Shown here piece by piece: positions 1-11,534 of a DNA stretch of 64,000 nt (the stretch's first letter is position 1; every line of letters starts with the position of its first letter). A program made the translations under genes and the position numbers. The notes beneath the pieces are model-generated. The model ran no database searches. It was not told where the DNA came from and saw only the letters and a program-made list of their open reading frames with translations. The stretch lies in contig JAJEKV010000005.1 in NCBI GenBank assembly GCA_021234155.1, forward strand, positions 12,765,787 through 12,829,786. The letters are read 5' to 3'. The stretch is from Isoetes taiwanensis. Taxonomy: Eukaryota > Streptophyta > Lycopodiopsida > Isoetales > Isoetaceae.

Positions 1-30
1 AGTAACAACTCAGATAAGAGAGGGAATTAC

Positions 31-1194
31 ATTGATCAGTCACTTTCTGTGTTCCACGAATGGCCTCTATTGCAGTTCTCAATGCCTTTGGAGACAACTG
101 CAAATCTTTAAATAATTGTTGTCCAAAGCGCTTATCTTGTAAGTATCCCAACAACAAATGCTCTATAGATACAAAAGAATCCCCCATGTCCTTCTTAAAA
201 CCTCTTGCACGTTCTAAGAGACCTTCAAGCTCGCGACCCAACATCGACCCACTTGTATCACCAGACACCTGTAAGCATTGAAATTTTATTCTTTGCAATT
301 TTTATGAATCATTATGCATCTCTTCTAGAGTTAAAAACCTTTGGTTGCCGTTGAATAAAGCGGTCAGTTGCTTGAATGACAGAAGCTTGGTCAACACCGG
401 ATTTTGCAAATATACGTAGAGCAAGCCCATTTCTCTGATCCAGCAATGCTTTCATCAGATGTTCAGTTTCAACAATCTGATGTTTATTCTCCTTTGCTAC
501 ATCAGGAGATGATACAATAGCCTGCCACGCCATCTCCGTAAACTCGCCCTGGTTAACCTGCAATTATGTTGAAATACATTAATTCATCTTCAGATACTTC
601 TGGACAAGCTACATTAATTTCTAAGATAGATTCATATGCATATCCAGATAAATTAAAAGCCAGATGCTGAGGGAGATTCAAATGCATACAGTTCCAATCA
701 TTCATTAAGCATCTTTTAATATAGAGGGTCTTTTGAAAGATATGTGTACTCTAATGCAACTGTGGACCATTGTGGTGTCGAACAACACAACTAGCTAAAT
801 TTGGATTCATAAGAAAATAAATCTATACAGATGGATTTTATCACAGACTCTGCGTATGCATGCAATAACATAATACCTTCCCATCCCTGCTACTCGCAGA
901 GCACCTCACAGCGTTTCTTCTGTTCAACTTCTCAAAGCTTTTGCAAGGCCGTACCCTTCCAAAGGAATCACCATGAAGACCCAGAAGGCTATTAAAAATA
1001 GTATTATTTGCTATACAACGTACAGATTTTCCTCTTTGGGTTGATATAATGCTAGCTGAAGAAACAGATTTTCGTCGGAGACAATGTAAATTCTGCCCTC
1101 TGCCATTGCATTTGGAATTATAGCCAGAAGTTGAGCAAGAAACACTGGGTGTTGATGAAACGAAATGCTGAGCCAATCCCACTAATGCCGCCAT
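31..1194 (-). CDS. CLPB3: ClpB-type Hsp100 disaggregase, plastid form, 5' part (three exons)
   Basis: AAA+ chaperone that re-solubilises aggregated proteins with Hsp70. The window holds the transit peptide and the Clp N-domain; both ATPase domains lie off the left edge. Exon 1 is 1194-877 (106 codons), exon 2 557-339 (73), exon 3 268-31 (79 plus one base), each with GT/AG borders on the minus strand and matching phases. Exon 1 starts MAALVG, is rich in Ser, Arg and Asn, and ends with an AVRCSASS-type cleavage region, as in stromal proteins. Exon 2 carries the hallmark EFTEMAWQAIVSSPDVAKEN and IVETEHLMKALL. Exon 3 carries the second N-domain repeat (SIEHLLLGYLQDKRFG). An in-frame Met 14 codons upstream (1236) is possible, but the MAA start looks more like a transit peptide. 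A mitochondrial ClpB4 is the alternative. Family certain, compartment likely. Confidence 0.93.
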
Positions 1195-2959
1195 TCTACC
1201 AGTAAGAAAAGGAGGGTATATGACAATTAAACCCAAGAAGAAGAAATCCCGTTGATGCAGAAGCTAAAACAAATTGGCCAAAATGAAAACAGAGAAGAAA
1301 ACTACTTACATAGAAATAGCAAGGTTTTTATGGGGAAATACTTAGGATATGTCGGCCATGCATTTAGCAATCTCAATTGAGCTAGAGAAGGAATACGGTA
1401 GAACCATCGGGAGAGACCCAGAATGACAGGTGGCACTTTTGCTGTCGTGGCATTTATAATCCGACATGTGACCACCTATTTCATATTTCACGTTTGATGA
1501 CTAGGTAGATCACCAAACACACTTGATTATCGCCCTTGGGTTAATGGGTGTATCCCCATTAACCCAGCACCCTTAGGGCCTAATGGGGATGCACCCTTAG
1601 GCTTTGGGATGCATGCAAGGTCGCTCGACTCCATCAACCATGTAATTCTAGTAAAGGGGGGGCTAGCATTGCACCACGTCTTCGGTTCTGGAACTTCACA
1701 TTTGATGGAAAGACGCCTAGCAGTGACAACAGCCACATCACATAGAAGACAATTGAAGAAGTAGCAGCTGCTTCAAGGGTGTTTGGCAAGGAACATCCTT
1801 TGCAACGTGGGAAGAAGAGTTCAGATGAGTCAAGTACAAGAATATCTAAAGCAGCACACGGAAGCTCACTTCCACCGATTGTACTTGTATATATATTAAT
1901 ATGAAATGTAACTAGCTTTGCATGATTGTCGCTACTTTTGTTTCTTTCTTCTTAAGAACTACCAGTAAACAACAATGCAATAACAAACGAATTTATAACA
2001 AGCGTATGATAAAAAGTTTGCATTAAGGACAACGTGTTTTAACCTGGGACTTCTGCTTAATCAACAACCAAGGAACTTATTCGGAGAACCCAGCAATAAA
2101 ACACTAGAACAAGTTCTGAAATGCAAGAGATAAAAAGCCTACTGATAGAAAGCCTACTGATACTGCAGCCACTGAGACGTGAAGAGCAATCAACACAACC
2201 AGTTGCAGCTATGGCACCAAACGGGGGACGGGGGGGGAGAGGAAGCATTGCAAGTCCTCTAGTTCCAGCTCTAGTTCGGAAGGCAAATAAGAGAAAAGAC
2301 TATTAGAAGAGATAGATTCAGAGTACAAATGAAAACCGATAATTCATTATTAAGAATAGTTCAGACGTGAGAATGGAAGCATGACTTGACGAAATGAAGG
2401 AGTTCAGGAGTTTTACGAGATGAAGGATAAGGACAAAGGCAAGATTGCCATGGTGAACTTGAAGGGAGTAGTCATAATATAGTGGAAACAATATTTTCTA
2501 ATGGGCTGACCAGAAAATAGTTGCAAATTTCAAAAGTTTGCAAAAGCTTTCAGATGCCACAAATGTAAAGCACTAAGCTTTCTATAGGCTCTAGCTGGGA
2601 GATAAATCAGTAACAGCTTACACCAAAAAATTCATGAAGTTGCACCTCTGTGTGCCAAAGTCAGCGAGTGAACAATGTTTAAATTGAAATGCACTATTTT
2701 GCTTCAAAGATCCATTTTCGTAGCCTATGCATAACAAGTATGACATTTTGAACATTTTAGGTATCATTTTTTAGGGTGGTAATTCAACTTAGCTTTAATG
2801 CAAAAATCTTTGATACCCTTTTCATCCCCCGGTTAATAACGTGAAAAATAATAAAAATATGAGGGTCACAAAGAAGCATATATTGGAAAAAACAGGTAGT
2901 CCACTTGAACAACAAAAAGGTAGCGCATTCAAAATTTTTGAAATCGTTACAAAATTGTC
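1195..2959. other. ClpB upstream region, no gene seen
   Basis: This stretch holds the ClpB 5' flank (promoter side at rising coordinates) and otherwise AT-rich DNA. I found no convincing heat-shock element and no coding region. The only clear structure is the compound inverted repeat at 1538-1596, listed separately. Confidence 0.5.
1538..1596. repeat. Compound inverted repeat with two alternative stems
   Basis: GGGTTAATGGG (1538-1548) pairs perfectly with CCCATTAACCC (1555-1565) over a six-base loop. The overlapping GGGTGTATCCCCATTA (1546-1561) pairs with TAATGGGGATGCACCC (1581-1596) with one mismatch. The two stems share bases, so only one can form at a time. A short motif GCACCCTTAGG also repeats directly around it. 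This could be the remnant of a small foldback element; no terminal duplication was found. Confidence 0.6.
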
Positions 2960-4730
2960 AAAAAAATAACACATTTTGACATTGATGAGCTCTGAACATT
3001 TTCCTATTTACATATGTACACGTTATCTGACAAACTTATATTTTGCAGCTAGATCGGGATACATCTCATCCTCTGATTCGTTCAGGCCAGGAGTATCAGA
3101 GCTGTTAATGTTCTCTGTCTCACTCTCAAAACTGGATGTACTTGAACGAACTTCTTCATCGCTGTCTATCAAGGAATCTTCTCATCATCTCTGGCAGTTT
3201 TTTTGTGCTCTTTATCCAATCCGTATGCTGGCCTTAATAACTTTTGAGTCACAGACACAACTTGTTAGCAGCAGTCAGAATGAAGTCATAAGCAAGCACC
3301 TTCACTTCAACGAGGTCTATGGTTCCAATGTTTGCTTTAGTCTTCCCTCGTTTCCCCGCTTCAGCTTTGACCATCTCCATATTATAAGTCCCACTAAATG
3401 CAGTGCATTTTTAGTTGCACTGGAATGCCATCCTCTTGAGTTACCTCTAGTACTTTAGCCAACCAGAATGGCTTCCCAATCTCATCATCATCAGCCAGGA
3501 CAGCTACAAGCATGCCTTTCTGAATCGCAGAGGCAGATCCAGAAACCCTGGTAACTTGTTGTACTGTGCGTTTAGGGCCTTTTTAAATCACTATCACGTT
3601 CATCTGAATTAGACACAAGTTGCTTCTGTTCAACCTGTTCAGCTTGTGCCAGCACTTGTTCAATTTGTCTTTCAGTTGGCCAGTTGAAGACGATAGGTCT
3701 TCAACCTTTTAATGTGGTATGTAACAGCTCACCTTGTTGAGCAAAGAACTGCGGCCATCATAAAGTATCTGCTTCTCCAAAATGGTTAGAGCATGATAGA
3801 ATGCTCGTTTCAATGCAATCCAATGACTTGTTATGGTCAAATGCTCTTTCTTCTTTTTTACTTTTTGCCTGCTCTGCTGAGAGCATAGATCGAATGTCGA
3901 GAATCATGTGAATGAATTGAATACCATATGCGGGCCGCTACTCCGAGAATGTGATATACTTCTTCCCTTGCAACGTGGCCTTGCCACCTTTAAGTGAGAT
4001 TTTGATTTGATGCGAAAGCATGATATTTCTTAAAGGCTCAATAGCACGGCGACCTAACTGGTCGTTCCGAAAAATCAATTCTTTAAAATCGTATGTCTCA
4101 TACAATAACTTGAGGACGTGGATTGTAGAAATCTTGGATAACCTCAATCATTGCTGGTAGGCTGAGAACTTTCTTTCGAGCAAGACATTTAGAGAACCTA
4201 CTAAACATTTGGTCAATTTGATCGTGTGTATGCCCAACAAGAAGAAAACCAATCTACAAGAAGAAAACCAATCTTCACCTTCTTGAAGATTTCTTTCTCC
4301 ACAATCATAGCACAGTAAATGAACAGTGCTTGATTCTTATTCTCTCTTGTTGTGTTGTCTAACTGTAGGTACAAAACTGGTGGTAGATGCTCCAGACCAG
4401 AAAGAAGCTTGTGCAAGATTGTGATAGTGAGATTAGGATCGGCACGAATGTTTGGATAGTTCAGAAATGTCCTACAAAAAAGTTTTCTATTGAAGACCAT
4501 GGCGTCGACAACATGCAAGTGTACAAAATCTTATTCTGGAGCATCCTTAGGCACATTAACAAAGTGGGGCAGAGTTGTTTTTTTCTGATCTATTCCATCA
4601 ATAACAATAGATACATAATTGTGTTGCATGTTCTAGTGCCTTCTTCCTGTGATTAGCCAACTTTCTCCTGTCAAGAGACTATTGCTCTCTGTGTCTGTTG
4701 AGCTTCTCTTTCAATGCGTCTGAAAATAAA
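2960..4730 (-). pseudogene. Decayed gene with DUF7869-like core, probably mobile-element derived
   Basis: Minus-strand sequence reads, across several frame changes, as one protein of unknown function. Pieces seen in order are: a VSIVIDGIDQKKTTLPHF-like segment (about 4610-4560), HVVDAMVFNRK, LQLDNTTRENKNQ, VEKEIFKKVKIGF, then FLLVGHTHDQIDQMFSRFS at about 4250-4190. The last two blocks are the signature of the family I know as DUF7869, found in many copies in some plants and invertebrates. Farther down are ANIGTIDLVEVKVLAYDFIL and PFWLAKVLEVTQEDGIPV. Stops and frameshifts interrupt it throughout. One break is a 19-bp tandem duplication at 4239-4276, which shifts the frame just before the GHTH block. 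It lies head-to-tail behind LINE-A. The element class is not known to me. Confidence 0.6.
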
Positions 4731-4881
4731 TTACGTTTAATAAAGGAACATAATATTGCTTTGACAACAAGAAGTTTGGGGTGCTTACTTTTAGTATATT
4801 ATGTCATTGCATTTTGTCTTTGAGCCTTTAATTCAGAGCACGTAGCACAGACAAACATATGGTGCTTTTTAAGAATTGTCC

Positions 4882-7800
4882 TTTTTTTTTTTTTTTTTTT
4901 GATTGAAGGCGTATTTATATATTAATTATAAAGTATAAGTTAACAAAAAGTGGTACTTTTTGAAGGGAAGTATAACCCTATTAAAACAGTAAAAAGTGCT
5001 GTTGGAAAAAAGTAATAGTATCCAAGATAAGATAGAGTATGCGCTGGAGGCTATCCCCTGTGCCAAATATAAAGTCTGTTGTGATCTAGAAGTGTGATCT
5101 GAGATTAGTGTTGGTAGGCTTCCTGCCTCTGCCTCTGACCATAAACAGATAGCAGACAGAAAGGACACATGCATGATTCTGCTTTGGCCATATTAAACCG
5201 GCCCTTACTATCTTTTGCCTCACAGAGCATTCCCCTTCTTGCATTATAATTCTGGTCACAGCAACAGTTGCAGAGACAGGGTTCGTCATGGCCATATATA
5301 TTCGGAGGACCAAACACCTTGATCCATTGTTGATTTGCCACTGGGTCGATCTTTTTCCATTTGAGTTTGCGCACCAACACAAAGATAATCCCTGTAAAAA
5401 CAGAAACAAAGATGTCAGACTCATGTTTGGTCTTGTGTAGCAGCAATAATCCATTTAATGTCATATTCAGTTTGCTTGATTATAGCTTCAGGATGAGTAA
5501 TATCACAGTTGAATATGAAGTTGTTTCTTCCCTTCCAAATCCGCCATAGAAGGATGTAAATCCTCCAGTCATTAGGGTCGTTTGGCAGAAAAAACTCTAG
5601 CATGTCAAGCGAGTTAAGATCATAACCAAAAATGGTAGAGGCTAACTCCAGGATCCATTCCGACCAGATGCAAGTTTTAAACAAGTGGTCCTCATCTTCC
5701 CTAGAATTAAGGCACCTGGGGCAGGCGTCCGAATCTGACATTTGGATCTTGTGCCTTTTGTAATTAGTGGCTAAAGCTCTGTGCCAAAGCTGCCACATGA
5801 AAGATTTCACTTTAGGAGGGATTGGGCTTGACCACATGAACTTTAGATTCCTTGTGCATCTGTCCTCCTCAGTTTGCCATTTGGTATGGATGGAAAGCCT
5901 TTGTCCTCTCATCAGAAATTTGTAAGCTGATTTAACCTTGAATCCAGTAGTTCCATTATAAGTCCAGTTCTGATCATCATCATCAATCCATCTTCCTTGA
6001 GAGAGCACCTGATATATGTTGTTGTAGAGAAACTCGATATCCAATCCTTCCCCAGCCAAAACAGAGAGTTGAAAAGGGATAATCCCTTGGTCATTAAACA
6101 TATCTCTGATGAAAATGATACCCTTGCTCCCCCAAAGCCTCGCCTGCTCCGGGAAGTGACAGACTAAACATAAAGAGGAGTCATTGGTGAGGAGTCCCGG
6201 GTTCCAAAAGATGGATTGATCCATGGAGAGGCCCTCTTTCCAGGTAAACATTCCTTTGACTAGGTTCCAAGCTCTAATCCATTTTTTTATAAGACCCGGG
6301 ATAGAGTTTGGAACAGTGAAGGGGAAATGGATCGAATGGGGCAGAATCAGATTTAACTTCCTCCATCCATAGGATAGGCATTTACTTAAATAATGCCTGA
6401 TGATAATGGAAACTGGATGATTGATCATATTATATGCTGCCTTATACAGGTATTTGGCAGCAAGAGCTATCCCTTGTTTCTCAATGTTAATCACTCCAAG
6501 TCCCCCAAGATTTTTGCTTTTGCAACACTCATCCATGGCTACTGGAGTCCAACACCTTCTATTCTGTCCACAGGAAATAAATCTCCCAATAATGCTCTGT
6601 AATTTGGACGTTACTTTCTTCGGAGCAAGGATAACAGAGGACTGATAGACATGGGAAGAGGAAATAACAAAGTTAGCAATAATAGCCCTCCCCTGCTTAG
6701 AGATATATTTGGAGTTTAGGCTGTCCACCTTTTTCTGGAATTTCTCTATGATATCAGCCCAAATATCGGAGGGGGTACCTTTCAGGGCAAGGGGAATGCC
6801 TAAAATCTTAGAGGAGGTGGTAGGGAGGATATACTTACAGCCCATGAGAGCAGCCGTTTGCTCCCCTTTTACCTGGTCTCTGGCTACCACTTTCGATTTG
6901 ATAGGGTCGATCTTGCATCCAGAGGCTTCTCCAAAATTCTCCAGAATACTTTGGGTGTTGGTAATGGATCTGTTGTCCATCGAGACTAGCAGGAATGTAT
7001 CATCTGCAAAATGACCATTTAAGATTTGATCCATTTCTCCATTGTTGGGAAGGGTGAGACCTTGGATCACATTAGTCCTTTTCGCTTCTTCCAATTTACC
7101 ATGAAGAGCCTCCATCACAATGAGAAAAAGAAAAGGGGCTAATGGGCACCCTTGCTTCACACCTCTTTGCAGAGGGAAGAAGGGGCCACATTCACCATTG
7201 ATCAAAACAGAAGATCTGGAATTGGATAGGATTGCTTGAAATAAAAGAATTACCTCATCCGAAAACCCCAATGCTTTGCAGCATTTAAACAAGAAGCCCC
7301 AACTTACCGTGTCGAAGGCTTTGGTGATGTCCAGCTTAATTAAAGCAATATCCTGATTAGAGTCCTTGGCCCAATTAAGCCCCAACATAGCTGTGACCAC
7401 ATTGTCCAATATGAATCTGTCTTTCAGATATGCAGCTTGTGATGTGCTTATAATTCTTTCCAAAACGGTCTTGAGTCTCCTGGCTATAGCTCCTGAAATT
7501 ATCTTATAGATAACATTGGTTAGCGAAATAGGCCTGTAATCTGAGAGTGTAGCCGGCATGTCAGTTTTGGGGATAAGAGTAATGAAGCTAGTATTGATCC
7601 TTGCATCCAATCGCTTTATAGTTCTGAACTCATTAGCTAAATTAACAATACTATCCCCTAAATGGGCCAAACCTTGATGAAGAATTCGATTGGGAGTCCA
7701 TCTGGGCCAGGGCTCTTTCCCTTCTCCATTTCTTTAGCAATTTGGAAGAGCTCCTCTTTGGAAAAGGGTAATTCAATGTTGGAGTTGTCCTCCACACTAA

Positions 7801-8710
7801 CTTTTGGTTGGAGGTTGATGAACCTATTCATAGTATCCTGGGAGCTGTCATGATTGGTCCCCATTATTTTTTTAAAATGATCTGCAGCCGCTTCTTTGAT
7901 CTGATTTTCATCCGAGATTTCTTCATCCCCAACTCTTATTTCGAATATATGGTTTTTCTTGATTCTGCCCTTAGCCTTTACAAAGAAGAATTTGGAGCTA
8001 CTCCTCTCATCATGTTTGATCTCCCTTATCTTTGCCTTTAGTTTCCAACCTTCAGCAATTTTGATTTCTTCTTTTTCAATTTCCGCTCTGATATTGTCTT
8101 TGTCCCCTTCGGGTGCATTAGGGAGACTATCCCTCAGATTTTGGAGGGAGGCTAGCTTGCTAAGATGGACCTTTTTCCCCCACTCCTTGAGCCACTTCTT
8201 TGTGGCCTTTGCCACTTGGATCCACCAATACATCCAACCCGATTGACCATTGGGCTTGGGAAAATTCTGTAAAACTTCCTGAAACTTGTCCATAAAGTCT
8301 TTGTGGTCTAGAAGACTGGTATTGAGCTTAAAGTAAGTTTTCCTCTTCTTACTTGACTGGTGGGTAGGCATGATCCTCAACTGTTGAGGGAAATGATCTG
8401 AGAGAGTGTACCCTTCCAGATTGCTAATTCTGCTGCTATGGTTCCAAAGATTCTCAGAAAGGTAATGCATGTCATGAAGACATAAGGTAGGGTCTACCCT
8501 TTTGTCAGTCCAGCTATAGGAGTTGGGCTTGGTTCTGGCCAAAGTAAGGTTATGGCTCCTAAGGAGGTCCAACCAAGCTTCCTTCTCATTCCTGCCAAGG
8601 GGTCTGAAATTCTTATTTTTCATAAAACTGTTAGTCACCATATTAAGATCACCCCCTAAAATACATTCATCAAACTCTACACGAGAAAATTCTTTCTTCC
8701 AAAACACAGT
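4882..8710 (-). mobile_element. LINE-A, L1-like non-LTR retrotransposon, 5' truncated
   Basis: A run of 19 T at 4882-4900 is the minus-strand poly(A) tail. Coding sequence (5421 to about 8700) follows in the order C-terminal endonuclease, reverse transcriptase, zinc-binding domain. About 520 bp between the stop and the tail would be the 3' UTR; no RNase H domain is recognised there. The 5' end is missing: the endonuclease begins just before GGDLN, so ORF1 and half of the nuclease are lost, as is usual for incomplete target-primed insertion. A 57-bp tandem duplication abuts the truncation point. LINE-B (11535-16056) belongs to the same family. Confidence 0.9.
5421..8700 (-). pseudogene. LINE-A ORF2: endonuclease remnant, reverse transcriptase, zf-RVT
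   Basis: The upstream part ends at 7658 and carries the endonuclease GGDLNMV and the SDHFPQQ catalytic-type motif, then the linker to KSPGPDGLPIEFF, where the RT begins. The downstream part (7670-5421, about 749 residues) has the RT fingers/palm motifs DYRPISLTNVIYKI, ALIKLDITKAFDTVSW, RGVKQGCPLAPFLF and the catalytic HFADDTFLL box. It ends with a zf-RVT domain (FMWQLWHRALATN, then CPRC...EDEDHLFKTC). The two parts are separated by loss of one T at about 7659-7663: the codon after W-P-I is TTA in the paralogue at 14938 but reads TAG here. Apart from that and the missing 5' end, the frame is open, so the copy is fairly young. Confidence 0.88.
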
Positions 8711-8817
8711 GAAGTAAGAGTAGCACACATGTCGTTTATCAGCCTCAGTACATAGGGTTATAAGAGTGAAGTAAGAGTAGCACACATGTCGTTCACCACC
8801 CTCAGTAGTTCTTATAA
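8709..8817. repeat. 57-bp tandem duplication at the LINE-A 5' junction
   Basis: GTGAAGTAAGAGTAGCACAC begins at 8709 and again at 8766. The first 29 bases are nearly identical in the two copies and the tails diverge. It marks the boundary where LINE-A similarity stops. Junction duplications like this are known from LINE integration, but simple slippage would also explain it. Confidence 0.75.
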
Positions 8818-9267
8818 ATCTTAAGTTTATTGTAGTTATCACTTAAATGATACATAGGGCTGTTAGGCAGCTTCTCACAATACCCTTTGAAGAGTCCCTC
8901 CATCCAAGAAACACATTGAAGTACATGGATTCGCGAGACGCTTTCTGAGTGCCAGTAGTCGTTTATGCCCCGGTTCTTATCAAGTCATTTCTTCAATGTA
9001 TAAAGCCTTATGCTACCCATAGCATGAATCATTTTAAAGGTTGTTTGGCATACATTGTGCCCACCAGTTGTGTAAGAAAACTTGTCACCTTTGTCTGGTC
9101 GGATGTTGAGAGCTAAGTAAAGTCATTGAACTATAGTTGTCACAAATTAACCTTAATTCTCTTAGGCCAATCTTCAGTAAACAATGATGTAGATAACAAT
9201 GCTTTGTATGAGTTTCTTGTAAGTGTCCCTCGAACATTAACTTCTTTCATCTTTGTGATATGTAAGT

Positions 9268-10125
9268 CTAGTTTGAGGTGTGGTTAACAGGAGCTTTGAA
9301 TTCGAAAAGAGTATCTTGTGATTTTGCCACGTCTTGGTCTGACAAATCTACATGTGGTGTTTCTTCATCTGACATGAGATCTAGTGGGCATGGTTCTTCA
9401 TATGAGATAAGATGGAATAGAAGGTGTGGAGGTTGATGTTGGAAGGTATTGTTTGGAAAAAGATTGTCTTTCTCTAGGGAAAAGTAGTCTAGGTTGATGG
9501 CATAGTTGAGCTGCCCTTGAAGTGTCATAAAATGCCAGAATTGCGAGCCTTTGACTACCATCACTTATACTAGTTCCAAGTAAGGAGCTAGAAGCTGAAG
9601 GGGCGGGAAGAGATGGAATCTAGTGGACAGGTGGAGGAAGTATGCGTTCGGCTCTGGAAGGTGGAGTAAATTGTACAGGTGGAGGAAGCCTGCATTCGGC
9701 TGAGAGAGGTGTAAGTAGCCTGCATTCACTTGTGGGTGGAGATGGAGTAAACTGAATAGGAGGAGGCAGCTTGCGTTCAGATACATAACCTAGTGGAGTG
9801 AATTGAACAGGAGGAGGAAGCCTGCGTTGTTGTGTGGGGTGTGGTGGGGTGAATTGAACAGGTGGAGGAAGTCAGCATACAGGAGTTGGAGGTGGCGGAG
9901 TGAACTGCACTGATGGAGGAAGTCACCTAACATGCGCTGGTGGACTGATGCTTTACATGTCGGAGTCAGAAGTACTTGAATCAGCATCAGTGACTGGCAT
10001 GAATACCACTGGAGGCGGTAAACATCAAGTAGTAGAAGATAAAGTGATGTCGAAAAGAGAAGTGGTAAAAACCACAGGAGGCAAAGGCGGTGAAGCGTTC
10101 CGCTTTTCAAGGGTCATCATGCAAG
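9268..10125 (-). pseudogene. Broken proline-rich repeat gene
   Basis: Read on the minus strand, the region encodes a repeated block close to LPPPVQFTPP, present about six times between 10000 and 9640 with variants such as LPPPIQFTPS and LPPPVVFMP. Several in-frame stops separate the blocks. The DNA repeat unit is roughly 36-50 bp (GGAGTGAATTGAACAGG core on the plus strand). Downstream, an open 98-codon stretch (9564-9268) is acidic near its end (SDEETPHVDLSDQD). I do not recognise the family; it could be a cell-wall-like proline-rich protein or part of a transposon gene. The alternative is a pure minisatellite whose coding appearance is accidental. Confidence 0.4.
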
Positions 10126-10140
10126 GAGAAAGGATGTGAT

Positions 10141-10200
10141 GGTATAAATTTATACGAAGCGGTATAAATTTATACCGACTGGCATAAATTTATACGACAG
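10141..10200. repeat. Three-copy 20-bp palindrome array
   Basis: Copies of GGTATAAATTTATACC or one-base variants start at 10141, 10161 and 10181, an exact 20-bp period. The same palindrome recurs in the larger array about 315 bp downstream. No gene lies between them. Confidence 0.9.
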
Positions 10201-10513
10201 CTAAGCAGGACAAGGACCCATATACAGATGGCTATGGACAACAGTAATACGAAATTAGTAGGATGGAAACTACTTAAAGATCGACATCTCCCTCACTATT
10301 TCTTCATGTCGAAGTTGGAGACGAAGGCGCTCACCATCTGCCTTATATACTTGCCAATTTCTGCTGCCTCTGAATGCTATAACCATTTGTATACCGTTAT
10401 AGCCATGTAAGTACCCAACCTGACACATTTTCAGTTATGCAAATTCTGTTTTCATCACATTCTTGCTTTTTAATTAAGTTGACTAATAGACGGTATACTG
10501 CTTGAGGACTCAA
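10201..10513. other. Spacer between the two palindrome arrays, no gene seen
   Basis: A 60-codon open stretch at 10228-10410 resembles nothing known to me and lacks features that would mark it as real. Confidence 0.4.
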
Positions 10514-10901
10514 ATGGTATAAATTTATATCGCCCGAGGTACTCGAATGGTATAAATTTATACTGCTTCAGAACATAAACGGTATAAATTTATACCGTGT
10601 GAGCATGGACGATATAAGTTTATACCAAGGAAACCCTTTCGGTATAAATTTATACCGTGCGAGACCTCGGGCGATATAAATTTATACTGTTTGTGTCCTC
10701 AACTGGTATAAATTTATACCGTCTGTGTTCTGAAGCGGTATAAATTTATATCATCTGTATTCATGCGGTATAAATTTATACCGTCAGTATCTTGAGGCAG
10801 TATAAATTTATACTGAAATGGTGTCCCTGGTATAAATTTATACCATCTGTGCTCATAAGGTATAAATACCGTCTGCATCCTCAACAATATAAATTTATAC
10901 C
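10514..10901. repeat. Minisatellite of about 13 TATA-like palindromes, about 31-bp period
   Basis: The 16-bp palindrome GGTATAAATTTATACC or a near variant starts at about 10515, 10549, 10581, 10611, 10641, 10673, 10705, 10737, 10767, 10799, 10829, 10859 (shortened) and 10886. The 14-17-bp spacers are related: on the right they follow GTCTGTGTTCTGAAGC, while the first spacers on the left are its reverse complement (GCTTCAGAACATAAAC). The array therefore changes orientation near 10630. Each unit contains TATAAA on both strands. No function is evident. Confidence 0.9.
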
Positions 10902-10950
10902 GAAAGAGTGGATATGAGTGGCAAATATGAAAGTGAGAATTGCACTTAGA

Positions 10951-11044
10951 AGGAATAGAATAGAATAGAATAAAATTTTTAACGTCCACGGAGACCAATA
11001 GGTCATGAGACCCATACAATGGGCTAGTACAATCATTACTACTA
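10951..11044 (-). mobile_element. 3' tail of a LINE (same family as 31591-32110)
   Basis: The plus strand starts with a GGAATAGAATAG-type repeat and continues AACGTCCACGGAGACCAATA and CCCATACAATGGGCTAGTAC. It is nearly identical to 31591-31685, where LINE coding sequence follows. On the minus strand this is the extreme 3' end of the element with a (TATTC)n-type tail. Here only about 95 bp survive. Confidence 0.75.
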
Positions 11045-11534
11045 GCCCATTACTAGGAGAAATGATATATTGATGAAATGTTAGCCGCTGGAGTGAGCAC
11101 ATGGGAGTCTGTGCGAAAACAAGACCTGATGGATAAGGTCGTACTAGAGGCTATTATCCAGGGTCTAGGTTTCCCATTCATCCCCTTGGAGCATGATGTG
11201 ACTCTAGCTGCCCTGAATAACATATTAGATCATACGTATAACAGTAATTCAAGAATAAGATTTAGTAGACAATCTTTAAACAGCCACTTTCTGTGCATTA
11301 TGTGCTTTGATAGAGTTGGAGTCTTAAGAGTGGCGGCTCATAATATAGGCTACCTAGCCATAGGCCGTTTTCAAGAAACGTCTTCCAAATTATGGTCCCC
11401 ATCGATTTTGGAATAGAGCCCATTTGGCATTGGACAGCTTTCTTTGATCTTCGCCCAGCACAGTTCTTTCAAGATCTAGGAATTGTGGTGTGGAGATTTG
11501 CCATAGCGAACTAGGTTCTTTCTGTGCTTTGTTC
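11045..11534. other. Unassigned stretch before LINE-B
   Basis: A 112-codon open stretch on the plus strand (11078-11416) is not recognised. It contains no motif I can place and may belong to the LINE-B 5' region or to an older insertion. Confidence 0.35.

Noticed and set aside
2976-3458. 160-codon plus-strand open reading frame
   Set aside because: It is the antisense shadow of the decayed DUF7869-type gene. The minus strand has the recognisable pieces.
5086-5464. Overlapping 119- and 122-codon minus-strand frames after LINE-A ORF2
   Set aside because: They lie in the LINE-A 3' UTR, overlap each other in two frames and show no RNase H or other motif.
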